NCBI GenBank assembly: GCA_035079385.1
Contig: JAVHKY010000025.1
Coordinates: forward strand, 13,118,501-13,182,500
Reading direction: 5' to 3'
From: Aspidiotus rigidus
Lineage: Eukaryota > Arthropoda > Insecta > Hemiptera > Diaspididae
Length of the DNA: 64,000 bases
Under the pieces are notes generated by a model, which did no database searches, was not told the origin of the DNA, and saw nothing but the letters and a program-made list of their open reading frames with translations. Positions 12,431 to 23,898 of this stretch are shown here, piece by piece. The stretch's first letter is position 1; every line of letters begins with the position of its first letter. The position numbers and the translations under genes were made by a program.

Positions 12431-12960
12431 ATGAATTCCTTATTCAGCAGATTTAACGCCGTAATTTTTTTCCGAAGACCAAAGATAAAACCCCCGGTTA
12501 CAAAATTCTGGGGTTGTGTACGAGATTTTTCGTTTCACTTGTTCAAACCCATTGCATATGGGGGAGATCCTTCAACTCGTGAAGAAGAGAGTGAACCAAA
12601 ATGCTATTGATGTGGAAAATCAAGCCTCTCATTCTATTAATACAGGACATAAATTTAATTTTGATCTGATAACTGTTGTAGGTCGGAAAAATAACACTAA
12701 GAAAAGAAAAATGTTAGAGGTAATCCACATAGTGAGCTGTAACAATGTAAATTTCAAATCTGACGTTACTTATCTCGCGAATACGTACACGTCACTCGTT
12801 ATAGGGAAGATAGAATGGATTAATTTCATGTTCTATTTGGGTTTTGTATTTTTAACGTCTTGTCTACTCTTGTAATTTCTAGTTCGTTTTCCGTTTCCTC
12901 TTGATGACGACTCCGAGGCTGTTTCGAAACGTCGAGTAAAAGCTTTTGGAAATTGTGATA
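12430..12960 (+). pseudogene. Penelope-like element remnant: GIY-YIG endonuclease end plus 3' terminal repeat
   Basis: A frame at about 12555-12725 reads VKKRVNQNAIDVENQ, then INTGHKFNFD and NTKKRKMLEVIHI. This matches the C-terminal half of the GIY-YIG endonuclease of Penelope-like elements, in which a basic KEH/RV segment, an H-x-FD motif and RKxLLEAxHI occur in that order. The catalytic GIY half upstream is lost to frameshifts. About 180 bp downstream, 12901-12945 carries an eroded hammerhead-like sequence (TTGATGA ... GAAACGTC) flanked by a CTC/GAG pairing. Confidence 0.55.
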
Positions 12961-13079
12961 ATTAAAGCCGTTTTATGAATGTTTTTTTGTCGTAGATCGA
13001 TTATCACGATAAAAAATTAATCTTCGATTTTGTACACGATTTTTTTCAAGTTTTTGCATCGCTTTAAAGAATACCTGTC

Positions 13080-13980
13080 GCTGGGGGACGTCAAGTCGAT
13101 TTGTAGTTCTCTGCGACCTCAATTCGCCCCCGATCTTGTCTTGATTTCCATATACGTCTTCTTCGAATTTTCCTATTCCCTTGAAATCGCCTGCTCTGTT
13201 GGGTCGATTTCAAGTTGATTTGTAGTTCTCTAACAATGTGCCCTAGTCGACTTTGTATCGACCTCGAATCGATACCGATCCAGAGTCGATTTTGAATCGA
13301 CGTCTCCAAATATTTCTATCGACCTGATATCAAGTATCAACTGCTCTGTTGTGTCGATATCAAGTTGATTAGACTTTTCTGCGACCTCAATTCGTCGCTG
13401 GTCTGAAGTTGATTTTGAGGCGACTTCTTCAAATTTTTCTATCGACCTGAAAACGAGTGCTCTTTTGGGTTTAATATCAAGTTGATTTGTAGCTCTCTGC
13501 GACCTCAATTTTCCGCTGATCCAAAGTCGTACTTGAGGTGACTGATGTTTCTATCGACTTGTAATCTACTTCTCTGTTGGTTCAAGTCGATCTGCAATTT
13601 CCTGATGATGTACGCTTGTCGACCGCAAATCGACGCTGAGCTAGAGTCGATTTCGAGTAGACCTCTTCAAATTTTTCTATCAACCTGAAACCGACTGCTC
13701 TTGGGATAGATGTCAAATCGATTTGTAGTTCTCTAACAGTGTCCACTGGTCGACTTTATATCAACCTCAAATCGATACCGATCCAGAATCGATTCTGAAT
13801 CGACTTCGTCAAATTTTTCTATCGACCTGATATCGACTGCTCTGTTAGGTCGATCTCAAGTCGATTTCTAGTTCTCTGGCAATGACTGCTAATGGGCTTT
13901 ATATCGAATATCGACGTCGATCTGGAGTCAATTTTTCCAAATTTTTCGTCGACATGAATAAAGTCAATTCAAGTAGATAT
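13080..13980 (+). repeat. TCGA-rich quasi-tandem array, about 6 units
   Basis: The phrase 'GACTGCTCTGTTGGGTCGAT' and variants recur near 13191, 13341, 13457, 13568, 13694 and 13836 (spacing 110-150 bp). Each is followed by 'TGATTTGTAGTTCTCTGCGA' and 'CAAATTTTTCTATCGACCTG'. TCGA is extremely over-represented. The open frames on both strands (rich in D, R, S and I) are by-products of this repetition and are not genes. Confidence 0.75.
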
Positions 13981-14549
13981 AAATTATTTGGCACGTTCTG
14001 GGACATCTTTAGAAGTCATGGAAGGTCTTAGAGAGAATCACCGTCTTAAGGAGTTCGCGGGCCGATTTGCCCGGATCAAACTCGTGCTCCGTAGGAGGGC
14101 TCCCTCCCATAAGACGATAAGTCGGAGCCCTTTTGTATAGACAACGAATACAAATTTTTCGTATTTACGACAATTGTACCTAAGTGAATAATTATGATTT
14201 ATGTGTATTTGATATTTGCGCGCGCGAGCGAGGTTTGAACCGTTAATTTGGTGACGCAATGTACCGTTATTGTTTCCTTGAATGGTCTCGAATTTTTCAT
14301 TTTTACAACATGCAACAAAAATAATATGCAATTCGCAGTCGTTTTTTTTTCCGCGAGCCTAATGATCCTGAAACTCGTTCTCTTTGTCTTTGTCAGCGGC
14401 TTAACGTCTATCATTCGAGCGAGGTTTTATCAGAAGGAAATTTCGGTGTCAGTAGACATAAATGAATTAAAACGATCCAAGAAGTTTGCGACCTCGATAA
14501 AGTTGTGCCCTTGAAATCTACGCAATATCAACGTCAATAAAAAATCTTT

Positions 14550-15740
14550 TACCAATGAATGAAGTATTTGTATAATCGACCCTGGGTCGGCAACATCAAT
14601 CTATACTACCCAGAAGTCGACTCAATTTCGACGTCGACGATTCCAGTCATTTTGGGTCGATTTGGTTGATTGTTGGTCGAAATAGTGAGTCGATTTGGAA
14701 TCGATACGTTTTCTTCAAAAAATATGATTTTTATGAAGACTTGGCAAAGTCCGATTGGTCTGGCCATCTTTATGAGGGATAAGAGGGTAACTTGGGTTAG
14801 TTCCAATCACCGAGCTCATGCAGGAGACCTGGGACAGTTTCGACCATATGCTTATGGATAAGGAGAAGGGAGGATTGGAGAAATTTCAAACTTTGATTCA
14901 CATACACCAGGTGGGATATTTGGAAGAAAATTGATTTTTATAAAAAGTATTCTAATAAATCGTCGATAATTTAGGTCACAAATAATTGCTGGGGGAGAGA
15001 AGGGTGAGGAATTGGTCTTTACTGTATCAGGTAAAGGATGAGAGTGCACGACTTGCAGCTGTTTAAATAGTGAGGAAAACGGGACTTATTAAAGAATGCT
15101 CCGACGCTGAATTCTGAAGAGGTAGGAAGAGAGGAGCAGAGGTCGGTGGCTTTTCTGGTGCATCGATACCATAATATGAATTTCTATAGTAGAATTCTTC
15201 CTCTGCAGCGCGGATAATTTGTATTGGATATTCTTCGGGCTTTTTGGTGACGTCAAGTTTCGAGCTCGTAACTCTCCCAATTCCTCTAAAATGGGCGTTC
15301 AGAACTCGGAATCGTTTATAATCTCTCGTAGGTGTTGATTTATTCCAGAAATTTCTACAAATCTTCTTCAACAACATCTCATTTGGAGCTCAAAATATTT
15401 TCAAGTTTCTCATCTACGAAAATTTAAAGCTAAAAATTTTCCGATAGTTTAATTCATCAATTTCTCTTTAAATTAGGTCAAGGTCATCTGGACACTCCTC
15501 CAATTTCTTCCTTGAAATTCTTGTCTTATACTCACTGATGGATAAATTTTTAATTTATCAATTCAAAAGATTTTTTCTTTTTTTTTTCATCTTAACTACG
15601 TGATTTCAAGAGTCTTGGAGAAATAGAAATTTGTATTTTGTGAGCGACGTATTTGCAAAAATGCGAGGTTCACGCAAAATCCGCTCGCTATTTCGACCGA
15701 GAGTCGACTCTCGAAATCGACTTCGATTTGGAGTCGGTGC
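14550..15740. repeat. Dispersed pieces of the TCGA-rich and 228-bp repeat families
   Basis: The region 14570-14710 is TCGA-rich. About 14840-15080, read on the minus strand, resembles the 228-bp unit (CCTCACTATTTAAACAGCTG, then GTCGTGCACTCTCATCCT). A TCGA piece with the terminal-type sequence CTGTCTGCGAGTAGCAAAGT lies at 15690-15815. No gene seen. Confidence 0.45.
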
Positions 15741-15839
15741 AATGTTGACCGAAAATTCACTAAAATTTATCGCTTCGTTTTACCACCGACTCTGTCTGCG
15801 AGTAGCAAAGTCGTTAAGCTCACAGAACTAGGCATTTGA

Positions 15840-17200
15840 CCTACTTTAGAGACTTAAAGAATTTCAAAAGATTGATTATAGGTATCAGAGGACTAAGAAG
15901 AAGAAAAAAGAAGTAGAAGACGAAGAGGACAAAGAATAATAATAAAAAGAAAACGAGAATATGCAATGTCTCTAAATTTTTCGTAAATCCTCAAAATTCT
16001 TATTCTTAAATTTATCGTATTTGATTAGTTTGGCGAATTTTTTCTTCAAATTACCTTCTAACCCAACGCAAATAATTTGCGAGAACGTAAATATGCGCAT
16101 GCAATGAGCATTCATGTCAAATAAAAAATTCTCATAATTAATTACGAGACTTTTCAACCTTAAATTTAATTCTAAATATCCGCCAGAATACTAGCTGTTA
16201 GATTCTCAAACCGAAATGACGAATGGAGGAAAATTCCGGAAACCGACAAATTCAATATCCACTTTTACGCATCGTAGAAAATTATTTATCCGTATCTTTT
16301 GTCCTAATTACGAGTGAAACATTTTTTGCAGGAGATGATGACATCTTCGTCTAGGACAGGAATTTTCGTGAAGCGAGGTAGCGTAAAATTTGCGTATTTT
16401 GTATTTTCAAATAAAAACTTGTATATTTTATCGAAGTAAATTAGGTATTCAAATTACGTGTAACTTCACTGTAAAAAAATTGTCACCCTAGAGTTGAAGT
16501 GCGAAATATCTATAAAAAAAAAATGAGATTACCACCACGGCAGCGACATCCGAACATAACAGGTAGGTGGCTTACTCATCTGGGCAGTAAACTTGGCCAA
16601 AGAATTTGGCAAGGTCGGACGAACTACGAGAGTAAAAATCGAACGAAACTGAAAAACTGCGGTTCGAACTTTCCACCCAAATACGTACGAAAAAATATCA
16701 AACAACAATGCATTATTTAGTGCAGAGTCGAATGCGTCGACGTTTACGATATGTGTACGCGAGCATGATACCATTCAAAGAGACTTCTTGAGCGCTGATC
16801 GAAAGTAACGTATTTTTTAAGAGAAAGAGAAAGAGGGGACTACTACGTCATACCTTTCCTTGTATTCACCAAACTGATCAAATGTTGAAATTTGAAAAAA
16901 AGAAAGAAAGAGAGTAGAAAGAGGAAAGTAAGGTTGGTTGTTTTAGAGAGTCTTATTGAGAAAAAGACAGCGCTAGAATGCGGTTTCTTGTTTCAAGAAA
17001 AATTTAAGGTTGAATAATTCGTGCGAGCCGCGTGCAATGACAGACGATTTTTTTCTCAACTCATGACTTCTCTTTGTTCCAATCCACAAGAATAAGAGTT
17101 CAAAGTTTTTTCAAACTACATAGGTAGCTCGAAATTTAAAAGGTTTAGTTATTCAACGTAGAGACTTGAAGGAATTTTGGCTGGAAACCTCTGACCTACT
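15840..17200. other. Intergenic, no gene seen
   Basis: Frames at 16499-16774 on both strands overlap each other and show no family motif. A purine-rich tract (GAAGAAG-type) occurs at 15890-15950. Nothing else can be supported. Confidence 0.4.
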
Positions 17201-18086
17201 TCGGTCTCTCAGAAAATTTCGACCTCGATAGAAGGTGGACTTGAAAAAATTTACACTCTCGAGCTATATTATGATAAAAGGGGGACTTGAAAAAATTTCA
17301 TTCTCCAAGTTATGTACAACAGTAGGCCTAGGATTCGAAATTTTTCCACGTTTTTCGCCGGATGGCGCACGGCAAATTTCTCAAAAAACCCCCATAGAAA
17401 TGGTTCTCTGTTAAAATTTCAACCTTCGGTCTTCATTATACTAGGCCTAATATACTGTTTATTAGGCTCATACTAGCTAGACCTAGGGGGATTTGCGTCC
17501 ACCGGCCGGCAAAAAAACTTGCTAGTCATCTGAGAAAAATTCCACACATCATATTATACAGGGTGAGACAAAAATATGTTATCACCCCTAGCGCAAATAC
17601 CTGAAACGTTAAAGGTATAGTTGGAACCTATAAAATTTCTATCTCAATCCTATCTTTAATTTGAGCCCAATACAATCTTTCTTCAGACGGACCAAAATAA
17701 TTTGCCAAAAATTCCAAAAAATGGCGTCCCCCAGGAAGAGGTTTGGAATGTTCCTCTCTTAATTCCTCATGCCGTAAATAATCAAATAAACTGTATCCCC
17801 ACCCCCCTCTCTAAACGACATTTTGCAGATGATTTCAATGTCCCCCACGTTTCCACAAATACCTAACGAGCACCATGTCCAATTCAACCTCGATAAGGTC
17901 TTCTCTTGAGTCCCAGATCGTAAGATCGTAGGCCTCAATGGGCCAAATTTTAGTTCGCTCAAAATACAGTATATGTACTAATACAGAATAAGGGGTGAAC
18001 GACTGGAAAGAGTGAGCTTTTGCGAGCCAGTCAGCTCAAGATTTAGTGAGTTAGGCGTCCACCACTAGTCAGCTCAATATACAGTA
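17200..18086. repeat. Diverged foldback-family pieces and other repeat ends
   Basis: At 17215-17420 the modules 'GGGGGACTTGAAAAAATTTC' and 'TTTTTCGCCGGATGGCGCAC', followed by an 'AAAATTTCAA' segment, belong to the foldback-associated family. A phrase 'ACAGGGTGAGACAAAAATAT' at 17559 resembles a DNA-transposon terminus, but I found no partner. No gene. Confidence 0.4.
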
Positions 18087-19036
18087 TCTAATATATAAAG
18101 CAGAAAGTTTGTCTGTCCTCCTGTCCGTTTATAACTCGAGAACTACTGGGCCGATCGCATTCAAACTTTCAGGATATATTGTCCTCATCCCAGAGCAGCA
18201 CATAGACTCCTAAAAATAAAAATTTGACGGGGAGGTGCTGAGTAATTTCAAAAAAGGGCGAAAACAATGACTTTTTTCAATATAAAAAAACGTGGTCGTG
18301 TAGCTTGCCATGTACGTTAGACCTACGCGCGTTGAGTGGCGCAGTTTCGAGAATTGAATTATTGTGATAACTCGAGTATAACTCATTTTTATGAAAAATT
18401 GAAGAGAACAAAAATTGTAGCCCCTGTAATTTCCTTTCGAATGAGCCCGGTTCCAGATTTTTAGGAGGAAATTTTGTGACTACAGTATTCGCTGTACTTC
18501 CATACTAAGCAAGTTATTTTATTCACAGTTTTAAAAACACCTACATAAAGGATTTTACATCCGGTATCTCATACAAGAACCAATGTCTAGACACGGTGCG
18601 CACTGCGTATGGGCTAGCGGAAATTACCCTTTTTTTTACCTGTTGTCCGTGTGTTTTCTTAGGGACTGGCGAAATGTCAATGGATTTGTCTGTATTCTGC
18701 TGCGATGAATACAGGCTTCACGTGTTAAGTCAGCTCTCAAGTGAATTAGTGTGTAAAAAATTTAATTTGGTGATTTTATTTTTGTGCGACTCGGAACTTT
18801 GATATATTTTTATAAGTACAGTCGCAGTTTTTGGTATCTATTTTCTTATTTTTGAACTGAATAGTTGTGAATTTTGCAAAACTCTTTCCACTGTTTCTTT
18901 TTTAAAAATTCATCTGAATTCCAAGATACCTACAAAACACACATACCTACAAGATACAGATACCTATAAAACACAGATATCTACTCAACACACAGCTAGC
19001 GGTCAGGCGCGCCGGAGGCGCGTCGCCAACCGCTAG
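18087..19036 (+). mobile_element. Non-autonomous Helitron
   Basis: The element starts with TC (TCTAATATATAAAG) immediately after an A. It ends with CTAG immediately before a T, the A/T insertion preference of Helitrons. Ten bases before the CTAG lies a GC-rich hairpin (CGCGCC-GGA-GGCGCG at 19008-19022), as expected at a Helitron 3' end. An outer pairing CTAGCGGT/ACCGCTAG surrounds it. The 5' part has the common 'AAAGTTTGTCTGTCC' and 'AACTCGAGAACTACTGG' sequence seen in many insect Helitron-like repeats. At 950 bp it has no Rep/helicase frame, so it depends on another element. Confidence 0.7.
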
Positions 19037-19079
19037 TACTAGAATAATTTAAGAAAGGTGGAGTTGGTCAGCCTAACAT

Positions 19080-19215
19080 ACAGTATCATGTTAGAATCAA
19101 AAATTGACACTTGTATCCACCTTAACATTTATTTTCGGGACGTTTCGAACGTATTGCGTCCCGGTGGATACAAGTGTGATTTTTGATTTCAACATACTTA
19201 TTCGTATCCACATTT
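19080..19215. repeat. PLE-terminal-like inverted pair
   Basis: Read on the plus strand, 'ACACTTGTATCCACC' at about 19108 is followed 55 bp later by its complement 'GGTGGATACAAGTGTG'. The segment between them contains 'GGGACGTTTCGAACG', the complement of the GAAACGTCCC phrase typical of the ribozyme-bearing termini elsewhere here. The CTGATGA core is missing, so this is a decayed relative at best. Confidence 0.35.
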
Positions 19216-19429
19216 ATTTTAAATTTCAACTTGGTACAGTACATATGTATATTTGATCACTTGCATATAAAACGTTTCCTCTTTGTCCCTGGATGAGGCA
19301 TGTTCGCTACTGCCTGCAGTCTTTTTTGTAGTGGGGAACCCACCATCCCGTTTCTTGACTTTCAGGAAATTTTTGTGCGCGAGCGAGGTTGATGACGTCA
19401 CGGAGAGGAGGAGGGACTTAAAAAAATAT

Positions 19430-22400
19430 TGGCCCACGACCTATATATTATAGGAGGAAACTTAGAAAAATGTCGACCCTCTAGCCATATATCATAGGAA
19501 GGGGACTTAGAAAAATGTCGACCTTCGAGCTATAAATGATAGGTGGGGAAATGAAAAAAATTCATCCTCCATCTATATACGATAGGAGTCGAGGAACCGG
19601 TTATCCCTTTTGTTGGGGGTACTTTCAGAAAATTTTTGTCCGGGAGCGCGAGCGCAAGGGAGGTTGATGAAGACACGTGGTTGATGACGTCACGGGGAAG
19701 GAGAGGAGGGGGACTTGTAGAAATTTCGACCATCTAGCCATATATGATAGAACGGGGACTTAAAAAAATGTTGACTCTCGTCGAGCTATATATGATAGAA
19801 GCGGGAATTAGAAAAATTCCGACCTTCGAGCTATGCATGATAGGGGGGGGGGCTGACAAAATTTCATCCTCCAAGTTGTATACGATGGGAGTCCAAATTT
19901 TAACAGGGAACCTGATTCATGGTTTTTTTTTAATATTTCGACGTGTGTGTCAATCCTTTCGAAATATAATGTCCACTCGTACACATGAGGAGAACGTTTC
20001 TTTCACTGTTTTATGGGGGGCTTTTTGAGAAATTTTCCGTGCGCCGTCCAGCAAAAAACTCGGAAAAATTTCCACTATCGAACTATATAATTATGATAGG
20101 AGGGGGACATGAAAAAAACGACGGCTTCCTTAACGAAGTTAAACGAGGAACACAGGGAACCTGTTTTATGAGTCAAATGGGATTTGGTATTGAAAATTCA
20201 AGGAAGCCTAGACCTAGATAAAGCTAATATAAAGAAGGCCTAGAGATACTATAAATCTAGTATAATAATATAGTTTGAGAATCTAAATTTTTCTCGAATC
20301 TCTAGCCATATATGATAGCTCGAGAGTTGAAATTTTTCCAAGTCCCTTTCATATCATATATAGCTCGAGAGTCGAAATTTTAATAGGGAACCTGTTTTAT
20401 GGGACGCTTTTTGAGAAATTTGCCGTCCGCCGTGCGCCATGCGCCGTCCAGCGAAAAACTTAGAAAAACGACAGCTTCCTTAAAGAAGTTTAACGAGGAA
20501 CGCAGGGAACCTGTTTTATGAGTCAAATGGGATTTGGTATTGAAAATTCAAGGAAGCCTAGACATCGAATCCCCAGCTTTATATGATAGCCCGAGAGTTG
20601 AAATTTTTCCAAGTCCCTTTCATATCATATATAGCTCGAGAGTCAAAATTTTTTGTAAGTCTTCCTCCTATCATATATGGCTCGAGAGTCGAAATTTTTC
20701 CAAGTTTTTTGCTGGACGGCGGACGGCGCACGGCATATTTCTCAAAAAACCCCCCATAAAACAGGTTCTCTGTCAAAATTTCGACTCTCGAGCCATATAT
20801 GATAGGAGAGGGACTTAGAAAAATTTCGACACTCGAGCTATGTATGATAGGAGGGGAACTTGGAATAATTTCAACTCTCAAGCCATATATGATACGAGGG
20901 AGACTTACAAAAAATTTTGACTCTCGAGCTATTTTATATGATATGAAAGGGACTTGGAAAAATTTCGACTCTCGAGCTATATATGATAGGAGGGGGACTT
21001 ATAAAAATTTCGACTCTCAAGCTATTGGAAAAATTCCGACTCTCAAACTATATTATACTAGGCTTAAAAAAGGACTAGGCCTTCTTTATACTAGCTGTAT
21101 CTAGGTCTAGGCTTCCTTGAATTTTCAATACCAAATCCCATTTGACTCATAAAACAGGTTCCCTGCGTTCCTCGTTTAACTTCGTTAAGGAAGCCCTTGT
21201 TTTTCCAAGTCCCCATCCTATCATATATAGCTTGAGAGTCGAAATTTTAACAGGGGACCTGTTTTATGGGGGCTTTTTGAGAAATTTGCCGTGCCAGCAA
21301 AAAACTTGAAAAAATTTCGTCTCTCGAGCCATACATGATAGGAGAGGGACTTGGAAAAATTTCGACTCTTGAGCGATATATGATATGAAAGGGACTTGGA
21401 ATATATAGCTGGAGATTCGAGAAAAATTTAGACTCAAACTATATTATAGGTACTAGGCTTATAGAAGGTCTAGGCCTTCTTTATACTAGCTTTATCTAGG
21501 TCTAGGCTTCTTTGAATTTTCAATACCAAATCCCATTTGACTCATAAAACAGGCTCCCTGCGTTCCTCGTTTAACTTCGTTAAGGAAGTCCTCGTTTTTC
21601 CAAGTCCCCCTCCCATCATATATAGCTCGACAGTCGAAATTCTTCCCAGTCCCCCTCCTATCATATATGGCTCGAGAGTCGAAATTTTTCCAAGTTTTTT
21701 GCCGGACGGTGGACAGCGCACGGCGCACGGCGAATTTCTGAAAAAGCCCCCCATAGAACAGGTTCTCTGTTAAAATTTCAACTCTCGAGCTATCACATAT
21801 GAAAATTTAGACTCTGAAACTATATTACACTAGGCTTATAGTAGGTCTAGGTCTTCTTTATACTAGCTTTATCTAGATTTAGGCTACCTTAAACTCTCAA
21901 TACCAAATCCCATATGACTCATAAAAAGGTTTTTTAAAGTCGTCCTTCTATCATATATATAGCTCGAGATTCGAGAAAAATTTAGATTCTCAAACTATAT
22001 TATTATACTAAGCTTACAGTGAGTCTAGGCCTTCTTTATACTAGCTTATCTAGGTCTAGGCTTCCTTGAATTCTGAATACCATATCCCATATGACTCATA
22101 AAATAGGTTCACTGCGTTCCTCGTTTAACTTTGTTAAGGAAGCCGTCGTTTCTTCCAAGTTTTTTGCCGGATGGCGTTTCTCAAAAACGCCCCATAAAAC
22201 TGATTTCCTGTCGACAAATTTTCATTCTTAAGCTATATTATGATAGAAGGGAGACTTCAAGAAATTTCATCCTCCAAGCCATATAAAATAGGATTCGAAC
22301 TTTTTTGAAGTTTAGGAACATTTCATGCTCCAAGCTATATACAATAGCAGTCAAAAGTTTTTCAAGTTTTTGGCCGGACGACACACGGCGCGCTCGCGGA

Positions 22401-22460
22401 CAATGACATCATGGAGTTTGGGGAGGGGACTTGAAAAAATTTCGTCCTACGTGGTATATA
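19430..22460. mobile_element. Foldback-type repeat cluster
   Basis: The cluster contains tandem ~46-bp units with core 'CATATATAGCTCGAGAGTCG', then 'AAATTTTTCCAAGTCCC', in both orientations. It also has GC-rich linkers such as 'GCCGTCCGCCGTGCGCC'. Arms reading 'AACGACGGCTTCCTTAACGA', then 'AACAGGTTCCCTGCGTTCCT' in reverse, occur in plus orientation at 20113-20260 and 20460-20570. They recur in minus orientation at 21080-21200, 21470-21600, 21840-21930 and 22030-22155. The result can fold back on itself, like Drosophila FB elements. All open frames here (SRAIYD/YHIWLESRNF-type peptides) are translations of the repeat. Confidence 0.75.
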
Positions 22461-22469
22461 TGATAGGAG

Positions 22470-22970
22470 GGGTCTCGGGACATCGCTACCATTGCCATCC
22501 TGCAATGGCATCTAATTTTTTTTTATTGTTTGGTATACAGCCCAATTCTTTTACAGGGTTCATTGGGGAAGGTCTTGATCCGAAACATTGCTGGTTGGTG
22601 TGTCCTTTCGTGGCGAAGGCGGTGTCAACGTACCGTGATCACATTCATGAAGTGCACAACCGTCCGAATATTAGTGTACCAGGCAAAACGGTTGGGTAAT
22701 CCAGAAAAAAAAAAGAACACGAAAACCGTCTTCAGAAGACCAAGAAGAGGTAATGCCAGGATGTTCAAATTTTCCTCCTCCTGTACGTGCAGTTTTTTCT
22801 GCCCGAAGTGCGTACTTGGGGCACAATTGGTAACACTTGCCAGAAGTCTCCTCCTAAAATAATAATTATTTTTCTACTAAGTAAATGGTACATCAATTGG
22901 AAAAACTTGTTAAAATCTGAAAGTCAAGTCAGATGTCCGCGCTTTTCTTTGCTCCAAGTGAGTGTATGAA
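22470..22970 (+). pseudogene. Fragment with one C2H2-like zinc finger
   Basis: A plus-strand frame ending at 22699 contains CWLVCPFVAKAVSTYRDHI followed by HEVH. The spacing is C-x3-C-x12-H-x4-H, the pattern of a C2H2 zinc finger. The overlapping second frame then continues with basic residues. There is no start, no splice context and no second finger. It directly abuts the foldback cluster, so a captured exon or transposon-encoded finger is possible. The host gene is not recognised. Confidence 0.3.
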
Positions 22971-23898
22971 GATGTTCAATAGCTCAAATACTTGATCCGT
23001 TGAGTAGTCTTAGACCCAAACGAAAATTGTACCTTGGAAATATGACGGAACAGATGATCAGAAAAAGAGACTCCTATAAGAAATGCGTTGAAAAAAATTG
23101 CGATTCAGTGTCACCTGAGAAAGACAAAAGATGAAGCCAATGCTTGATCGTTGATACTATTCTTAAAAAAAAGAAAAAAATGGAGGAGATCGGGGGGATA
23201 GAACGGCCGTTTACATTTGGGATAGTTTTCATCAATTTTTTAAATAATAGATTAAATACATTCACAATAAGAGTTTGGTTCATTTGTTATATTGAAGTCA
23301 TATTCTCTGCAAAATCACCAATTTTTCAGCTCTCAAAATGAAATTTTGCATGGCCCAGGAAATATGGAAATGGTGTTTTGATAACTTCAAATTCCACGTC
23401 ATGTTTAAGAATACAGTCCTTAGCAACACCATAGTGCTTCACTCGACAATTGACTCAGAAGAATAATGCTCTGCATTATTGATCACCTGAGGTGTGGGTC
23501 ACCAGAAAAATAATTATATAAGAGTGAAGTTGTAACTGTTTTTCAGCTTATTTCGTTGCAACTTTCACGCTATCTTGTAGTTTTGGCCACATTGCATGAC
23601 CTGATCCAAATGAAAAAATTATACAAATTTTTGTATTATATTTGAAAATAATATTGTCCCTATTACAAAGTTGAAGTTTTCATATAGTAACGCGATGGTA
23701 TTTGTACTTTAAAATGCACTGTATAAACATATTTTCATAAAAAGGTGTACCTATACTTTTAAAACAGTCTGTAATTATTTTTTGGGGGAATTTCTTATTC
23801 GATTTCTATCGAAGTACGTCAGCCACTGTTTCACTCATCGTTTCTTGTTTTTACAATCGGAGAATCGAATTCAGTTGGTTAATTTTAAGAAAACAAAA
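22970..23898. other. 5' flank of the odorant receptor gene
   Basis: No repeat or gene recognised. The receptor frame is open upstream to about 23782, but that extension begins with TTG, not ATG, and adds no family sequence. It is taken as 5' untranslated sequence. Confidence 0.45.

Noticed and set aside
13091..13508. Overlapping open frames rich in D, R, S and I
   Set aside because: They are translations of the TCGA-rich repeat array, and the same peptide recurs in shifted frames.
23782..23898. Upstream extension of the odorant receptor frame
   Set aside because: It begins with TTG, and odorant receptors normally start close to the MTVKSVREMW position. The extension has no family similarity.
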